Below are positions 1 to 7,373 of a stretch of 64,000 bases of DNA, piece by piece; the first letter of the stretch is position 1; each line of letters starts with the position of its first letter. The stretch is from Bacillus proteolyticus (GTDB lineage: Bacteria > Bacillota > Bacilli > Bacillales > Bacillaceae_G): NCBI RefSeq assembly GCF_001884065.1, contig NZ_MACH01000157.1, positions 59,967 to 123,966 on the forward strand, read 5' to 3'. Under the pieces are notes generated by a model that saw nothing but the letters and a program-made list of their open reading frames with translations, searched no databases and was not told where the DNA came from. Made by a program: the position numbers and the translations under genes.

Positions 1-61
1 CTCCTCATTCATATAGGACAAGATTTTTGTTCCAAAATAATCGTATAAGGAGGTGTTGACT

Positions 62-1012
62 GTGTCATTTGCATCGGAAACCAAGAAAGAGTTGACCAAC
101 CTTGAAATGAAGGAATGCTGTGAGAAAGCTGAATTATCAGCGTTGCTTCGAATGAACGGGTCGCTTTCTTTTTCAAACCGTCGCTTATCTATCGATATTC
201 AAACGGAAAATGCAGCAATCGCAAGAAGGATTTATACGCTTTTGAAAAAAGGATATGATGTGACGGTAGAATTACTTGTTCGTAAAAAAATGCGATTGAA
301 GAAAAATAATGTATATATCGTGCGGCTTGTTGAGAAGTCTCGCGAAATATTAGCAGATCTTCGTATTGTTCGAGATGACTTTTCGTTAATTCGAAATATA
401 TCGCAGGAATTAATCGAGAAGAAATGTTGTAAACGATCTTATTTACGAGGTGCATTTTTAGCAGGTGGTTCAGTAAATAACCCAGAAACATCATCTTATC
501 ATTTAGAGATCTTTTCGTTATATAAGGAACATAATGATTCTATATGTGAACTGATGAACGGATTTGATTTAAATAGTAAGACGTTGGAAAGAAGAAAAGG
601 GTACATTACGTATTTGAAAGAAGCTGAGAAAATTACAGAGTTTTTAAATATTATAGGTGCTCATAATGCACTTTTAAGATTCGAAGATATTCGAATTGTT
701 CGCGATATGCGTAATTCAGTAAATCGTTTAGTTAACTGTGAAACAGCTAATTTAAATAAAACAATTGGTGCAGCGCTAAGGCAAATCGAGAATATCCGCT
801 ATATTGATGAGACGGTTGGGCTTGATATTTTGCCAGATAAATTAAGAGAAATTGCACAGTTACGAAGAGATTATCAAGATGTAACATTGAAAGAGTTAGG
901 TGAGATGGTATCCGGGGGGAAAATTAGTAAATCGGGTATTAATCATCGTTTGCGTAAAATCGATGATATTGCAGAGAAATTACGCGCGGGGGAAACAGTA
1001 GCAAAAAAATAA
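62..1012 (+). CDS. whiA: DNA-binding protein WhiA
   Basis: WhiA is a DNA-binding protein that in Bacillus influences cell division and chromosome segregation. The protein has the two-part family layout: an N-terminal LAGLIDADG-homing-endonuclease-like fold, with the conserved stretch [16 protein letters not shown] near residues 120-135, and a C-terminal helix-turn-helix with [17 protein letters not shown] place the start at GTG 62 rather than the upstream in-frame GTG at 53, because the ribosome-binding site AAGGAGG lies at about 47-53 and would overlap the earlier start; the resulting 316 residues begin [13 protein letters not shown] as in B. subtilis. It is followed by crh after 23 bases, the usual yvcJ-mgfK-whiA-crh order, whose upstream members lie outside the window. 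Confidence 0.97.
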   Translation: MSFASETKKELTNLEMKECCEKAELSALLRMNGSLSFSNRRLSIDIQTENAAIARRIYTLLKKGYDVTVELLVRKKMRLKKNNVYIVRLVEKSREILADLRIVRDDFSLIRNISQELIEKKCCKRSYLRGAFLAGGSVNNPETSSYHLEIFSLYKEHNDSICELMNGFDLNSKTLERRKGYITYLKEAEKITEFLNIIGAHNALLRFEDIRIVRDMRNSVNRLVNCETANLNKTIGAALRQIENIRYIDETVGLDILPDKLREIAQLRRDYQDVTLKELGEMVSGGKISKSGINHRLRKIDDIAEKLRAGETVAKK

Positions 1013-1035
1013 GAGGTTAAAGGGGAAATGGAGCT

Positions 1036-1284
1036 GTGGTTCAAAAATTGGTTAAAGTTGCATTAAAAAACGGCTTACAAGCACGTCCGGCTGCGTTGTT
1101 TGTACAAGAGGCAAATCACTTTCATTCTGATATTTTCATTGAGAAAGATGGAAAGACAGTTAATGCAAAGAGCATAATGGGGATTATGAGCTTAGCAATC
1201 GGAACTGGTAGCATGATTACAATCACAACAGAAGGTTCAGATGCAGAGGAAGCTTTAGAAGCCTTAGCTGCATATGTACAATAA
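1036..1284 (+). CDS. crh: HPr-like catabolite repression protein Crh
   Basis: Crh is the regulatory paralogue of the phosphotransferase protein HPr. Phosphorylated on serine by HPr kinase, it serves as a corepressor for CcpA. The sequence shows exactly the diagnostic swap: residue 15 is Gln (GLQARPAA), where HPr has the catalytic His, so it cannot pass phosphate to sugar permeases, while Ser46 (AKSIMG) is kept. It has 82 residues and starts at GTG behind AAAGGGG. It is the last gene of the whiA transcription unit and is followed directly by a terminator. Confidence 0.96.
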   Translation: MVQKLVKVALKNGLQARPAALFVQEANHFHSDIFIEKDGKTVNAKSIMGIMSLAIGTGSMITITTEGSDAEEALEALAAYVQ

Positions 1285-1287
1285 ATG

Positions 1288-1320
1288 GCTATCGCGCATG
1301 TGCGATAGCTTTTTTGTTTT
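1288..1320 (+). terminator. Rho-independent terminator after crh
   Basis: The arms GCTATCGC (1288-1295) and GCGATAGC (1302-1309) form an 8-bp stem followed by a T-rich run, four bases after the crh stop codon. Confidence 0.9.
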
Positions 1321-1395
1321 GTTACTTGCGGGCATTCTGATTGGTGCGTGCTAACGATAAGTGGGGGTATGTTGGTGGTTCGTGCTTGTCGGGAA

Positions 1396-1503
1396 TTGTC
1401 GGTAAGTCGATATGTTGTGTCGAAACGTCGATATATTTAAAGAATCGCCGATATAATTTGAGTTGTGTTCGATATAATTGAAAAATCGCTGATATATCTC
1501 GGT
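1396..1503. repeat. Degenerate CGATATA repeat tract
   Basis: The convergent gap between crh and clpP holds a tract of degenerate units of about 20-28 bases, each carrying TCGATATA or CGCTGATATA. It begins TTGTCGGTAAGTCGATAT and ends near AATCGCTGATATAT. The same 18-base opening and the same closing unit occur again at 51321-51385. An open frame reads through the tract on the minus strand, but its residues simply reflect the repeat, so I do not call it a gene. Confidence 0.7.
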
Positions 1504-1540
1504 AAATACTGGGTGGGGTATGTGTGCGGGGGTACATGAT

Positions 1541-1567
1541 AAAAAAGCGCCCTGTAATAGGGCGCTT
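1541..1567 (-). terminator. Terminator of clpP
   Basis: AAGCGCCCT (1545-1553) pairs with AGGGCGCTT (1559-1567). Read on the minus strand it ends in a T run, 15 bases past the clpP stop codon. Confidence 0.9.
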
Positions 1568-1581
1568 CCGCTTTAAATCTA

Positions 1582-2163
1582 TTAACGATTTGTAAAGATC
1601 TTATCGATTAAACCGTATTCTAGAGCTCTTTCTGCTGTCATGAAGTTGTCACGGTCTGTGTCGCGTTGTAGAACTTCAAGTGGTTGACCTGTACGGTCAG
1701 CAAGAATTTGGTTTAATTTTTCACGTAAGAATAGGATACGTTTTGCAGCGATTTCGATTTCAGTCGCTTGACCTTGTGCTCCGCCAAGTGGTTGGTGAAT
1801 CATAACTTCACTGTTTGGAAGTGCGTAACGTTTTCCTTTTTCACCTGCTGCAAGTAAGAATGCACCCATAGATGCAGCCATACCGATACAGATTGTTGAT
1901 ACTTGTGGTTTAATAAACTGCATTGTATCGTAAATTGCCATACCAGCTGTGATAGAACCACCAGGGCTGTTGATATAGATGTGAATATCTTTTTCTGGAT
2001 CTTGAGATTCCAAGAATAAAAGCTGGGAAACGATTGAGTTTGCTACGTTGTCATCAATTGCACTACCAAGCATAATGATGCGGTCTTTTAATAGTCGAGA
2101 GTAAATATCGTAAGCGCGTTCTCCACGATTTGTTTGTTCAATTACTGTAGGAATTAAATTCAT
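1582..2163 (-). CDS. clpP: ATP-dependent Clp protease proteolytic subunit ClpP
   Basis: ClpP is the serine peptidase that forms the double-ring degradation chamber used by ClpC, ClpX and ClpE. The catalytic triad is visible as Ser98 (GMAASMG), His123 (MIHQPLGG) and Asp172 (DTDRDN). The 193-residue length is normal. B. cereus group genomes carry two ClpP proteins; the position next to whiA-crh and the CtsR-controlled promoter mark this as the general housekeeping copy. It is a single-gene unit with its own promoter and terminator. Confidence 0.98.
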   Translation of the reverse strand: MNLIPTVIEQTNRGERAYDIYSRLLKDRIIMLGSAIDDNVANSIVSQLLFLESQDPEKDIHIYINSPGGSITAGMAIYDTMQFIKPQVSTICIGMAASMGAFLLAAGEKGKRYALPNSEVMIHQPLGGAQGQATEIEIAAKRILFLREKLNQILADRTGQPLEVLQRDTDRDNFMTAERALEYGLIDKIFTNR

Positions 2164-2198
2164 CTGTTATTTCCTCCTTCTAAAGCTTTCTTAGTCTT

Positions 2199-2228
2199 AT
2201 AATACAATTATGGTCAATAAAGGTCAAA
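2199..2228 (-). promoter_or_regulatory. clpP promoter overlapped by a CtsR box
   Basis: On the minus strand there is a -35 TTGACC (complement of 2222-2227), a 17-base spacer and a -10 TATTAT (2199-2204). The plus strand at 2212-2228 reads GGTCAATAAAGGTCAAA, one mismatch from the CtsR heptad direct repeat RGTCAAANANRGTCAAA. The operator covers the -35 region, so CtsR should block polymerase until heat or protein stress. Confidence 0.88.
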
Positions 2229-2366
2229 CGAAACCACTTTAAATCAAAAAAATATGTAGTTGTACCATGATTTATTCGCTATGTTTTTGAAATTCCCTGC
2301 TTATGTATCTTCAACATCATAACCGAATTACATAAATTTAAACGTGATTAAAGGTGTAGAAAAGGC

Positions 2367-2398
2367 AAAAGAACGCCTTTTGTATAGAAGCGTTCTTT
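2367..2398 (-). terminator. Terminator of the spoVA-type operon
   Basis: AAAAGAACGC and GCGTTCTTT are inverted around a 13-base loop, with a T run on the minus strand. It lies just past the last gene of the minus-strand operon that starts near 6170. Confidence 0.75.
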
Positions 2399-2404
2399 CA
2401 TTCT

Positions 2405-3274
2405 TTATTCTTTTAAAAGATAGGTTACTTTATTTAAAATTTTCTCGATTTGTTTTGCGTTGTTACTATACATATCACTTGCTGATTTTGATTTCGTTTC
2501 TAGAGAGAATAATTCAAGATCAGCATGGCATTTCTTTAAGGATGCTAATAATAAAGGCTTGTTTTGAGGAGAAGGCATTTGGAGTTTATCATTATATATA
2601 TCGATAGTAAGTTGTCCATACGAATCAACTTGACCGAGAAAGACATTCTCAATGACAACGCCGAGTTTTTCTAGTTCAGAATGTAACCAAGCACGGTTAT
2701 GTCCACTTGCTGAAAGAGGTTCATCTAGTACATTTCCATCCATAATAACAGTTTGTGGTTCTTTTTCATTCGGTACTTTTAAACCGATGTCTTTTGCTGT
2801 GAGTGGTTGGCGATCTTTCTTCAGTAATACATTTAACTCTCCGCTCGGTTCTAATACTGCAAATTCAACATCTGCTACGCTGAACGCATCTTTTCCCCGG
2901 AGTAGTTCAAGTAATTCGTCACTTGTATATTTTTCTTTCTTTAAGTTATCTTCGAGTATTTTTCCATCTTTTATTAATACGGTAGATTTCCCTTCAAAGA
3001 AGTCCCGAGCTGTTTTGTTCTTTAAGGAGAGGATTCCTGTGAAAAAAGGTACCACAGCGAAAATGAGTATCGCAAAGACGCCGTGGAAAAATTTTGAATC
3101 GAGCCCTGTAGATACTTGGGCAGCGATGTCACCGATTGTCATTCCAGCTATGTATTCAAAAAAGGAGAGCTGAGAGATTTGTCTTTTCCCTAACCATTTC
3201 GTAATAGCGAATAAAATGATTAATATAAATACAGAACGAAGAATGACAAGTGCCCATTCAGGTAGGTGAGACAT
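2405..3274 (-). CDS. DUF421 membrane protein with C-terminal DUF1657-like region (2Duf/YetF type)
   Basis: This is the last gene of the SpoVA-type operon. The N-terminal 80 or so residues carry three hydrophobic segments typical of the YetF/DUF421 family, followed by the cytosolic DUF421 domain (residues about 85-210). The final 50 residues (LLASLKKCHADLELFSLE onward) resemble the separate DUF1657 proteins of the same operon (compare ASVKTCLASLRGAQASL). That architecture matches the protein called 2Duf, encoded in spoVA-2mob operons and tied in the literature to wet-heat resistance of spores and a stiffer inner membrane. The similarity of the tail to DUF1657 is my reading by eye. Confidence 0.8.
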   Translation of the reverse strand: MSHLPEWALVILRSVFILIILFAITKWLGKRQISQLSFFEYIAGMTIGDIAAQVSTGLDSKFFHGVFAILIFAVVPFFTGILSLKNKTARDFFEGKSTVLIKDGKILEDNLKKEKYTSDELLELLRGKDAFSVADVEFAVLEPSGELNVLLKKDRQPLTAKDIGLKVPNEKEPQTVIMDGNVLDEPLSASGHNRAWLHSELEKLGVVIENVFLGQVDSYGQLTIDIYNDKLQMPSPQNKPLLLASLKKCHADLELFSLETKSKSASDMYSNNAKQIEKILNKVTYLLKE

Positions 3275-3294
3275 AGCGATTTCCTCCAGTCTGC

Positions 3295-3501
3295 TTAAAA
3301 ACCTTTATATTGAGGTTCTTCACGTTCTAATATTGAAACTCTATCCTTTAGATCAGCGATGACGCTGTCCATTTCTAACATACATTCATGAAAGACGCGT
3401 TTTGTTTCTTCGTCTTCTGAATTTAACGAAAGGGAACTTAAGCTTGCTTGAGCGCCCCTTAAACTAGCGAGGCATGTTTTTACACTAGCGATAACAGTCA
3501 T
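3295..3501 (-). CDS. DUF1657 small protein (second copy in operon)
   Basis: This is a 68-residue protein starting MTVIASVKTCLASL, the same length and opening as the DUF1657 protein at 5964-6170 (MTVITKLKQTVSGL). It is a predicted all-helical soluble protein whose biochemical role is unknown. It lies between spoVAE and the DUF421 gene with short gaps (11 and 20 bases), as in spoVA-2mob-type operons. The two copies end alike (EEPQY). Confidence 0.85.
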   Translation of the reverse strand: MTVIASVKTCLASLRGAQASLSSLSLNSEDEETKRVFHECMLEMDSVIADLKDRVSILEREEPQYKGF

Positions 3502-3512
3502 GAAAACACCTC

Positions 3513-3863
3513 TTATCCTTTCGGTTTAAATAGCAATGCTCCGATGAATCCGAAAATGATAGCGGCTGATACACCAGCACTCGTTACTTTAAACATACCG
3601 GTAATTACGCCGACGATTCCGTGTTTAGCCGCTTCTTCCATCGCACCGTGAACGAGGGCATTGCCAAAGCTTGTAATTGGTACTGTTGCCCCGGCCCCAG
3701 CGAAGTCAATTAGTGGTTCATACAAATTGAATCCATCTAATATAGCTCCAGCAACAACGAGTGTTGCCATTGTATGTGCAGGGGTAAGTTTACCGACATC
3801 AAACATAAGTTGTCCAATTACGCATATAAGGCCACCAATAACGAAAGCCCAGAAAAAAATCAT
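3513..3863 (-). CDS. spoVAE: Stage V sporulation protein SpoVAE (SpoVAEb type)
   Basis: SpoVAE is a small inner-membrane protein of the SpoVA channel complex, which moves calcium-dipicolinate into the forming spore and out during germination. The 116 residues are almost wholly hydrophobic with family-typical segments [16 protein letters not shown] and [12 protein letters not shown]. It overlaps the end of spoVAD by four bases (ATGA-type overlap), indicating translational coupling. Confidence 0.93.
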   Translation of the reverse strand: MIFFWAFVIGGLICVIGQLMFDVGKLTPAHTMATLVVAGAILDGFNLYEPLIDFAGAGATVPITSFGNALVHGAMEEAAKHGIVGVITGMFKVTSAGVSAAIIFGFIGALLFKPKG

Positions 3864-4876
3864 TGCGTTGCACCTCCAAATTCAATCGAAACAGCGTGAG
3901 CGATACACGGAATCGTTTCTTCTTGTTGGAATGTAAGAGGGGATAGTAAAGCACCTGTTGCAACGACAAGTATTTTATTAAATTCTCCTCTTTTCATTCG
4001 GTTTAATAAATGCCCGTAAACGACTGTTGCGGAACATCCAGGACCACTTCCACCAGCTATGACAGGTTGTCCTTCTCTATAAATGATGATTCCGCAATCT
4101 TGAAATTGCTCGCTCTTTACTTTTGTTCCGTGTTTATGTAGCAGGTCGTAAGCAATTTCGCGACCAACATGTCCAAGGTCACCTGTTACGATTAAGTCGT
4201 AATAAGAGGCGTCGATTTGTCGTTCGCGTAAATGGGCTTCAATTGTATCGACAGCAGCTGGAGCCATCGCGCCTCCCATATTAAATGGATCTGTTAATCC
4301 CATATCAATAACCCGACCAATCGTTGCAGATGTTACTCTTGGACCATCTCCTGTATCACTTAAAATAGCTGCGCCTGCACCCGTCACTGTCCACTGGGCG
4401 GTAGGAGGTTTCTGACCACCATATTCAGTTGGATATCGGAATTGTTTTTCAACGGCAGCGTTATGGCTTGATGCACCGGTTAATAAATATTTTGCACCTT
4501 TTGCATTTACGATACTTGCTCCGAGTGCTAATCCTTCCATAGAAGTAGAGCAAGCTCCGAATAATCCGAGATAAGGTGTTCCGAGTGTACGACATGCAAA
4601 GCTCGTTGGAGTTATTTGATTAATTAAGTCTCCAGCGAGGACGAATTGAATATCATCTTTCCTAAGTCTGGCTTTTTCTGTAGCGCGGCTACAAGCCTCT
4701 TCAAACAAAATTTTATGTGCTTTTTCATAGGAATCTTGTCCGAGCCATAAATCTTCATGCAGGGTATCGAAGTCTTCAGGGATTTTTCCATTTGCTTCAA
4801 ATGGGCCGCCGACTACACCTGTTGAAATGATAACTGGTTTGTTTTCGAATACCCATGTTCGGTGTCCTTGTAACAT
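3860..4876 (-). CDS. spoVAD: Stage V sporulation protein SpoVAD
   Basis: SpoVAD is the peripheral SpoVA subunit that binds dipicolinic acid on the outer face of the spore inner membrane; it has a thiolase/ketosynthase-like fold. The 338 residues keep the family blocks [13 protein letters not shown] and [12 protein letters not shown]. The start ATG directly abuts the spoVAC stop codon. This is a second-type SpoVAD (spoVA-2), additional to the usual heptacistronic spoVA operon that should lie elsewhere in the genome. Confidence 0.95.
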   Translation of the reverse strand: MLQGHRTWVFENKPVIISTGVVGGPFEANGKIPEDFDTLHEDLWLGQDSYEKAHKILFEEACSRATEKARLRKDDIQFVLAGDLINQITPTSFACRTLGTPYLGLFGACSTSMEGLALGASIVNAKGAKYLLTGASSHNAAVEKQFRYPTEYGGQKPPTAQWTVTGAGAAILSDTGDGPRVTSATIGRVIDMGLTDPFNMGGAMAPAAVDTIEAHLRERQIDASYYDLIVTGDLGHVGREIAYDLLHKHGTKVKSEQFQDCGIIIYREGQPVIAGGSGPGCSATVVYGHLLNRMKRGEFNKILVVATGALLSPLTFQQEETIPCIAHAVSIEFGGATQ

Positions 4877-5353
4877 TTACAGCCCTCCCCATTGAAAGAG
4901 AATCGTTTTAATAAGAGCGATGACAAAAGCTGAAAATACGCCAAATAAGATGACCGATCCTGCTAGTTTAAACATGTTACCACCAACACCGAGAACGAAG
5001 CCTTCTGTACGGTGTTCAATACATGCGGCAATAACAGAGTTACCAAATCCAGTAACGGGAACTGCGGTACCAGCACCAGCAAATTGTCCCAGGCGATCGT
5101 AGACGCCAAATCCCGTCAGTAGCATGGAGATAAAAATAAGAGTTGCAACGGTAGGGTTCCCGGCAGAGCGTTCAGTGAAATCAAAATACGTAATATAAAA
5201 GGTGGAAATCAGTTGGCCTATTAGACAAATGAATCCCCCGACGAGAAAAGCTTTTATACAATTTTTTAAAACGGGGCGCTTCGGTTCGCGCTGTTGTTCG
5301 AATTTTTTATATTCTTGTTGTACAGGTGTTAAATTTTTATCTTTACTAGACAT
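4877..5353 (-). CDS. spoVAC: Stage V sporulation protein SpoVAC
   Basis: SpoVAC is an integral membrane SpoVA subunit; in B. subtilis it behaves as a mechanosensitive channel and is taken to form the dipicolinate conduit. The 158-residue protein has a charged N-terminal 30 residues and then four or so hydrophobic segments with GAGTAVPVTGFGN. The start is supported by AAGGAAGG upstream on the minus strand. It is followed without a gap by spoVAD. Confidence 0.94.
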   Translation of the reverse strand: MSSKDKNLTPVQQEYKKFEQQREPKRPVLKNCIKAFLVGGFICLIGQLISTFYITYFDFTERSAGNPTVATLIFISMLLTGFGVYDRLGQFAGAGTAVPVTGFGNSVIAACIEHRTEGFVLGVGGNMFKLAGSVILFGVFSAFVIALIKTILFQWGGL

Positions 5354-5381
5354 TTGAATCCTTCCTTTTCTTTTAAAAAGC

Positions 5382-5870
5382 TTAAATATTAGATCCCATT
5401 TCTGATTGAATGAGTTTCAATTGTTTTTTGATCCCATCTTTACTTACTTTCTTTTTCTTAATTTTGTTTTCAAGTTCTTCTATGAGCATAAAAATCTTTT
5501 TGTCTGTACTTACACGAATATCGAGAGTAGGATTTTCATCACTTAGTTTCTTTTTTAATTTACTTCGTAAAGGTTTTAAACCAAATCTTTCGTGATGTTC
5601 AGGCTTGACGGCTATGTAAAGATCTAAATTTGTATTAACTGCGGTAGCTTCTATAATTCCCTCCATAGCAAGAGCTTTTTTCTTAGCGTCTTGCGATATA
5701 GATTGATTAAATGATTCTGTACTCATTTTTGTTAATTTAGGGCCCTTGTCTTCTTCCGTTCGTTTAGCTTCTTCTTTTTTTACCTTTTTATCTAACGGGC
5801 TATTATCACATCCGGTAAGTGAACCGAATAGGAGCATAAATAACGCGGTTATGATTCCGAGTTTTCGCAT
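5382..5870 (-). CDS. YhcN/YlaJ-family sporulation lipoprotein
   Basis: A signal peptide with lipobox LTGC (residues about 17-20) is followed by a charged YhcN/YlaJ-type domain of some 140 residues rich in Lys and Glu. Proteins of this family are spore inner-membrane lipoproteins; one in this operon position is standard for spoVA-2 type loci. I chose ATG 5870 (MRKLGIITALFML), which has GGAATG at a good distance, over the longer frame beginning at 5927 that lacks a site and would bury the signal peptide. Confidence 0.85.
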   Translation of the reverse strand: MRKLGIITALFMLLFGSLTGCDNSPLDKKVKKEEAKRTEEDKGPKLTKMSTESFNQSISQDAKKKALAMEGIIEATAVNTNLDLYIAVKPEHHERFGLKPLRSKLKKKLSDENPTLDIRVSTDKKIFMLIEELENKIKKKKVSKDGIKKQLKLIQSEMGSNI

Positions 5871-5963
5871 TATAATCATTCCATTTCTATTGCAATATGT
5901 AATGTGATAGAAAAAGGATGACTGCATATCATCCTTTTTCTATTTCACAGCAAGATTGACTCG

Positions 5964-6170
5964 TTATTGCTGTGTGTATTGTGGTTCTTCTTGCTGAACT
6001 TCTTCAACACGTGGGTTTAAAGAATCGATAATTGTTTGTGTTTGCTGCGCAGCTGTTTGGAAAAGTTGCTTTGCTTGTTGGTTATCCGTATCAAGAGCGA
6101 ATCCCTCTAAGCTAGCTTGTGCACTTTTTAATCCAGAAACAGTTTGCTTTAGTTTAGTAATTACAGTCAT
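5964..6170 (-). CDS. DUF1657 small protein (first gene of operon)
   Basis: This is a 68-residue helical protein beginning MTVITKLKQTVSGLKSAQASL. I place the start at 6170, where AAAGGGGGC precedes at the right distance; the longer frame to 6197 runs over the ribosome-binding site. It heads the seven-gene operon and is the paralogue of the protein at 3295-3501. The function is unknown; it is found in spoVA-2 type operons. Confidence 0.85.
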   Translation of the reverse strand: MTVITKLKQTVSGLKSAQASLEGFALDTDNQQAKQLFQTAAQQTQTIIDSLNPRVEEVQQEEPQYTQQ

Positions 6171-6206
6171 TGAATGAAGCCCCCTTTGGAATATCAATTC
6201 AAAGAT

Positions 6207-6236
6207 TATAATTTGTGAGTTGAGGTGAATTTATGA
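6207..6236 (-). promoter_or_regulatory. Candidate sigma-G promoter of the spoVA-type operon
   Basis: On the minus strand TCATA (complement of 6232-6236), an 18-base spacer and AATTATA (6207-6213) fit the forespore sigma-G pattern GNATR / CATNNTA with one mismatch in the -10. It is about 40 bases upstream of the first start codon. Forespore expression is expected for spoVA genes; the promoter call itself is tentative. Confidence 0.4.
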
Positions 6237-6266
6237 TTGGAAAATTTAGGTTTGTTATACGTGTAG

Positions 6267-6295
6267 ATTACAATTTTGTAATGAATATGTAAGGA
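6267..6295 (+). promoter_or_regulatory. Palindrome TTACAANNNTGTAA upstream of yxeA-like gene (copy A)
   Basis: ATTACAATTTTGTAAT (6267-6282) is followed seven bases later by TGTAAGGA (6288-6295). The same palindrome occurs at 32555-32568, 33054-33067 and 35388-35401, each about 95-123 bases ahead of a start codon. It is a probable transcription-factor site; the factor is not identified. Confidence 0.6.
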
Positions 6296-6375
6296 TAAGC
6301 GATAGTGGAAAAAACCTTTTTCTCCTAGAATAAAGAACGTAAAGCAAGTTAAAAGGATATGTTAAGGAGAGAAAA

Positions 6376-6738
6376 ATGAAGAAATTATTATTAGGTTTAA
6401 TTGGAATTTTTATATTAGTTATTGGTGTGGCAAGCTTTTCTCATAATGAGGTGACTGATAGATATAATCCGCTTGTGAAAGAAGACTTTGTATATGTAAA
6501 AGCGAAAGAGTCTGGCCGACTATCCACAGTTGGAGAGGTAGCTGGAGACTATAAACTTACTGGTTATTACACTTCAGGTGAAGGAAGAGATGTTAAGTTT
6601 TATGCACCTCGTGGGCTTAGAGAGGGAGCGTATGTAAAGGTTAAAACAAAAGGTGAATATATTGAAACATACCAAGAAGTACAGCCGAATGAGATTCCAA
6701 AAGAGATTAAAGAGAAACTAGATAAAGTGAAACTTTAA
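6376..6738 (+). CDS. YxeA-family (DUF1093) exported protein
   Basis: This is a 120-residue protein with an N-terminal signal/anchor segment (LLLGLIGIFILVIGVASF) and a small extracytoplasmic YxeA domain (DUF1093; residues about 30-115), whose function is unknown. The start is backed by AAGGAGAG. It is one of three intact family members here (also 32076-32450 and 35524-35889). Its last codons and stop (DKVKL-stop) lie inside an interspersed repeat that begins at about 6720, so the present C-terminus seems to have been supplied by the repeat insertion. Confidence 0.85.
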   Translation: MKKLLLGLIGIFILVIGVASFSHNEVTDRYNPLVKEDFVYVKAKESGRLSTVGEVAGDYKLTGYYTSGEGRDVKFYAPRGLREGAYVKVKTKGEYIETYQEVQPNEIPKEIKEKLDKVKL

Positions 6739-6880
6739 TCAGTGGAGGTTTTGTTCATCCTCACTGATTATTAGCCCTCACCAATCAGGCGTTTACAGGT
6801 AGCAGGGCTCCCACCTAACTTCTTTGCTCCAGCTGAGTTTTGAGGTGGGAGTCTTACTGCCCACAAATGGCGGGATAAAT
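6720..6880 (+). repeat. Interspersed repeat, full-length copy 1 (bcr-like)
   Basis: The copy starts AGATAAAGTGAAACTTTAAT, continues with CAGTGG and an inverted ATCCTCACTGATTATTAG, and ends GGCGGGATAAA. It matches, over its whole length, a reverse-strand copy at 37661-37823, with partial copies at 19704-19776, 25976-26057 and 53853-53930. Repeats of this kind are known in the B. cereus group as bcr elements; I cannot assign a bcr number. Confidence 0.8.
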
Positions 6881-7037
6881 AAGACAGATAAGAATGGCCT
6901 CCTAAATGTAAAAATCAGGAGGCGTTTTTATGCAGAAAATAGCGTACATATAATGCGTTATCAAAGAGTTTTTGTTGATTTAAATGGTTTTTATTGCTAT
7001 TATTATGAGAAGAAAATGAAGTCTGTTTTATAATCAT

Positions 7038-7113
7038 GCGCCCATAGCTCAGTCGGATAGAGCGGTGGTTTCCGGTACCACGTCTGCCGGGGGTTCGAAT
7101 CCCTCTGGGCGCG
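7038..7113 (+). tRNA. tRNA-Arg (anticodon CCG)
   Basis: The acceptor stem GCGCCCA (7038-7044) pairs with TGGGCGC (7106-7112). The D arm is GCTCAGTCGGATAGAGC, and the anticodon stem GTGGT/ACCAC closes the loop TTCCGGT, giving anticodon CCG (Arg, codon CGG). The T arm reads GGGGGTTCGAATCCC-like. CCA is not encoded. It is a lone tRNA gene followed at once by a strong terminator. Confidence 0.96.
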
Positions 7114-7114
7114 T

Positions 7115-7157
7115 AAAAAGGTCCTAACTTACAAATGTAAGTTAGGACCTTTTTTTA
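7115..7157 (+). terminator. Terminator after tRNA-Arg
   Basis: A 17-bp perfect stem (AAAAGGTCCTAACTTAC and its complement) has a four-base loop and is followed by seven T residues. Confidence 0.95.
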
Positions 7158-7373
7158 TTTCTCTCTTGTTATATCTGGTAGTAAGATTTACTATTAGTAT
7201 GTGGTAATAATTTTTTGTACGTTATTATTTTATTTCAATATTATTCAAATTTCGGTTGTAAGTTGTAAATCTCATTAATACATATAAATTAATAATATTT
7301 TGGAATGGGTGTCTGTGATAGCATTCTCCTTTTACCAAACTTATTGTACAATAGAAACAAGGGGGAGATTAGT

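Noticed and set aside
189-494. Minus-strand frame of about 100 codons inside whiA
   Set aside because: It is a shadow of a certain gene, without ribosome site or recognisable protein composition.
1396-1503. Possible CRISPR array
   Set aside because: Units are degenerate, of uneven length, and lack unique spacers; no cas genes are nearby.
1322-1537. 71-codon minus-strand frame between crh and clpP
   Set aside because: It is generated by the CGATATA repeat tract (recurring YID/YR.F patterns), has no ribosome site and overlaps the clpP terminator region.
7305-7373. N-terminal extension of sigL
   Set aside because: The extra 23 codons lack a ribosome site, whereas TTG 7374 has GGGGGAG at the right distance and gives the usual SigL N-terminus.
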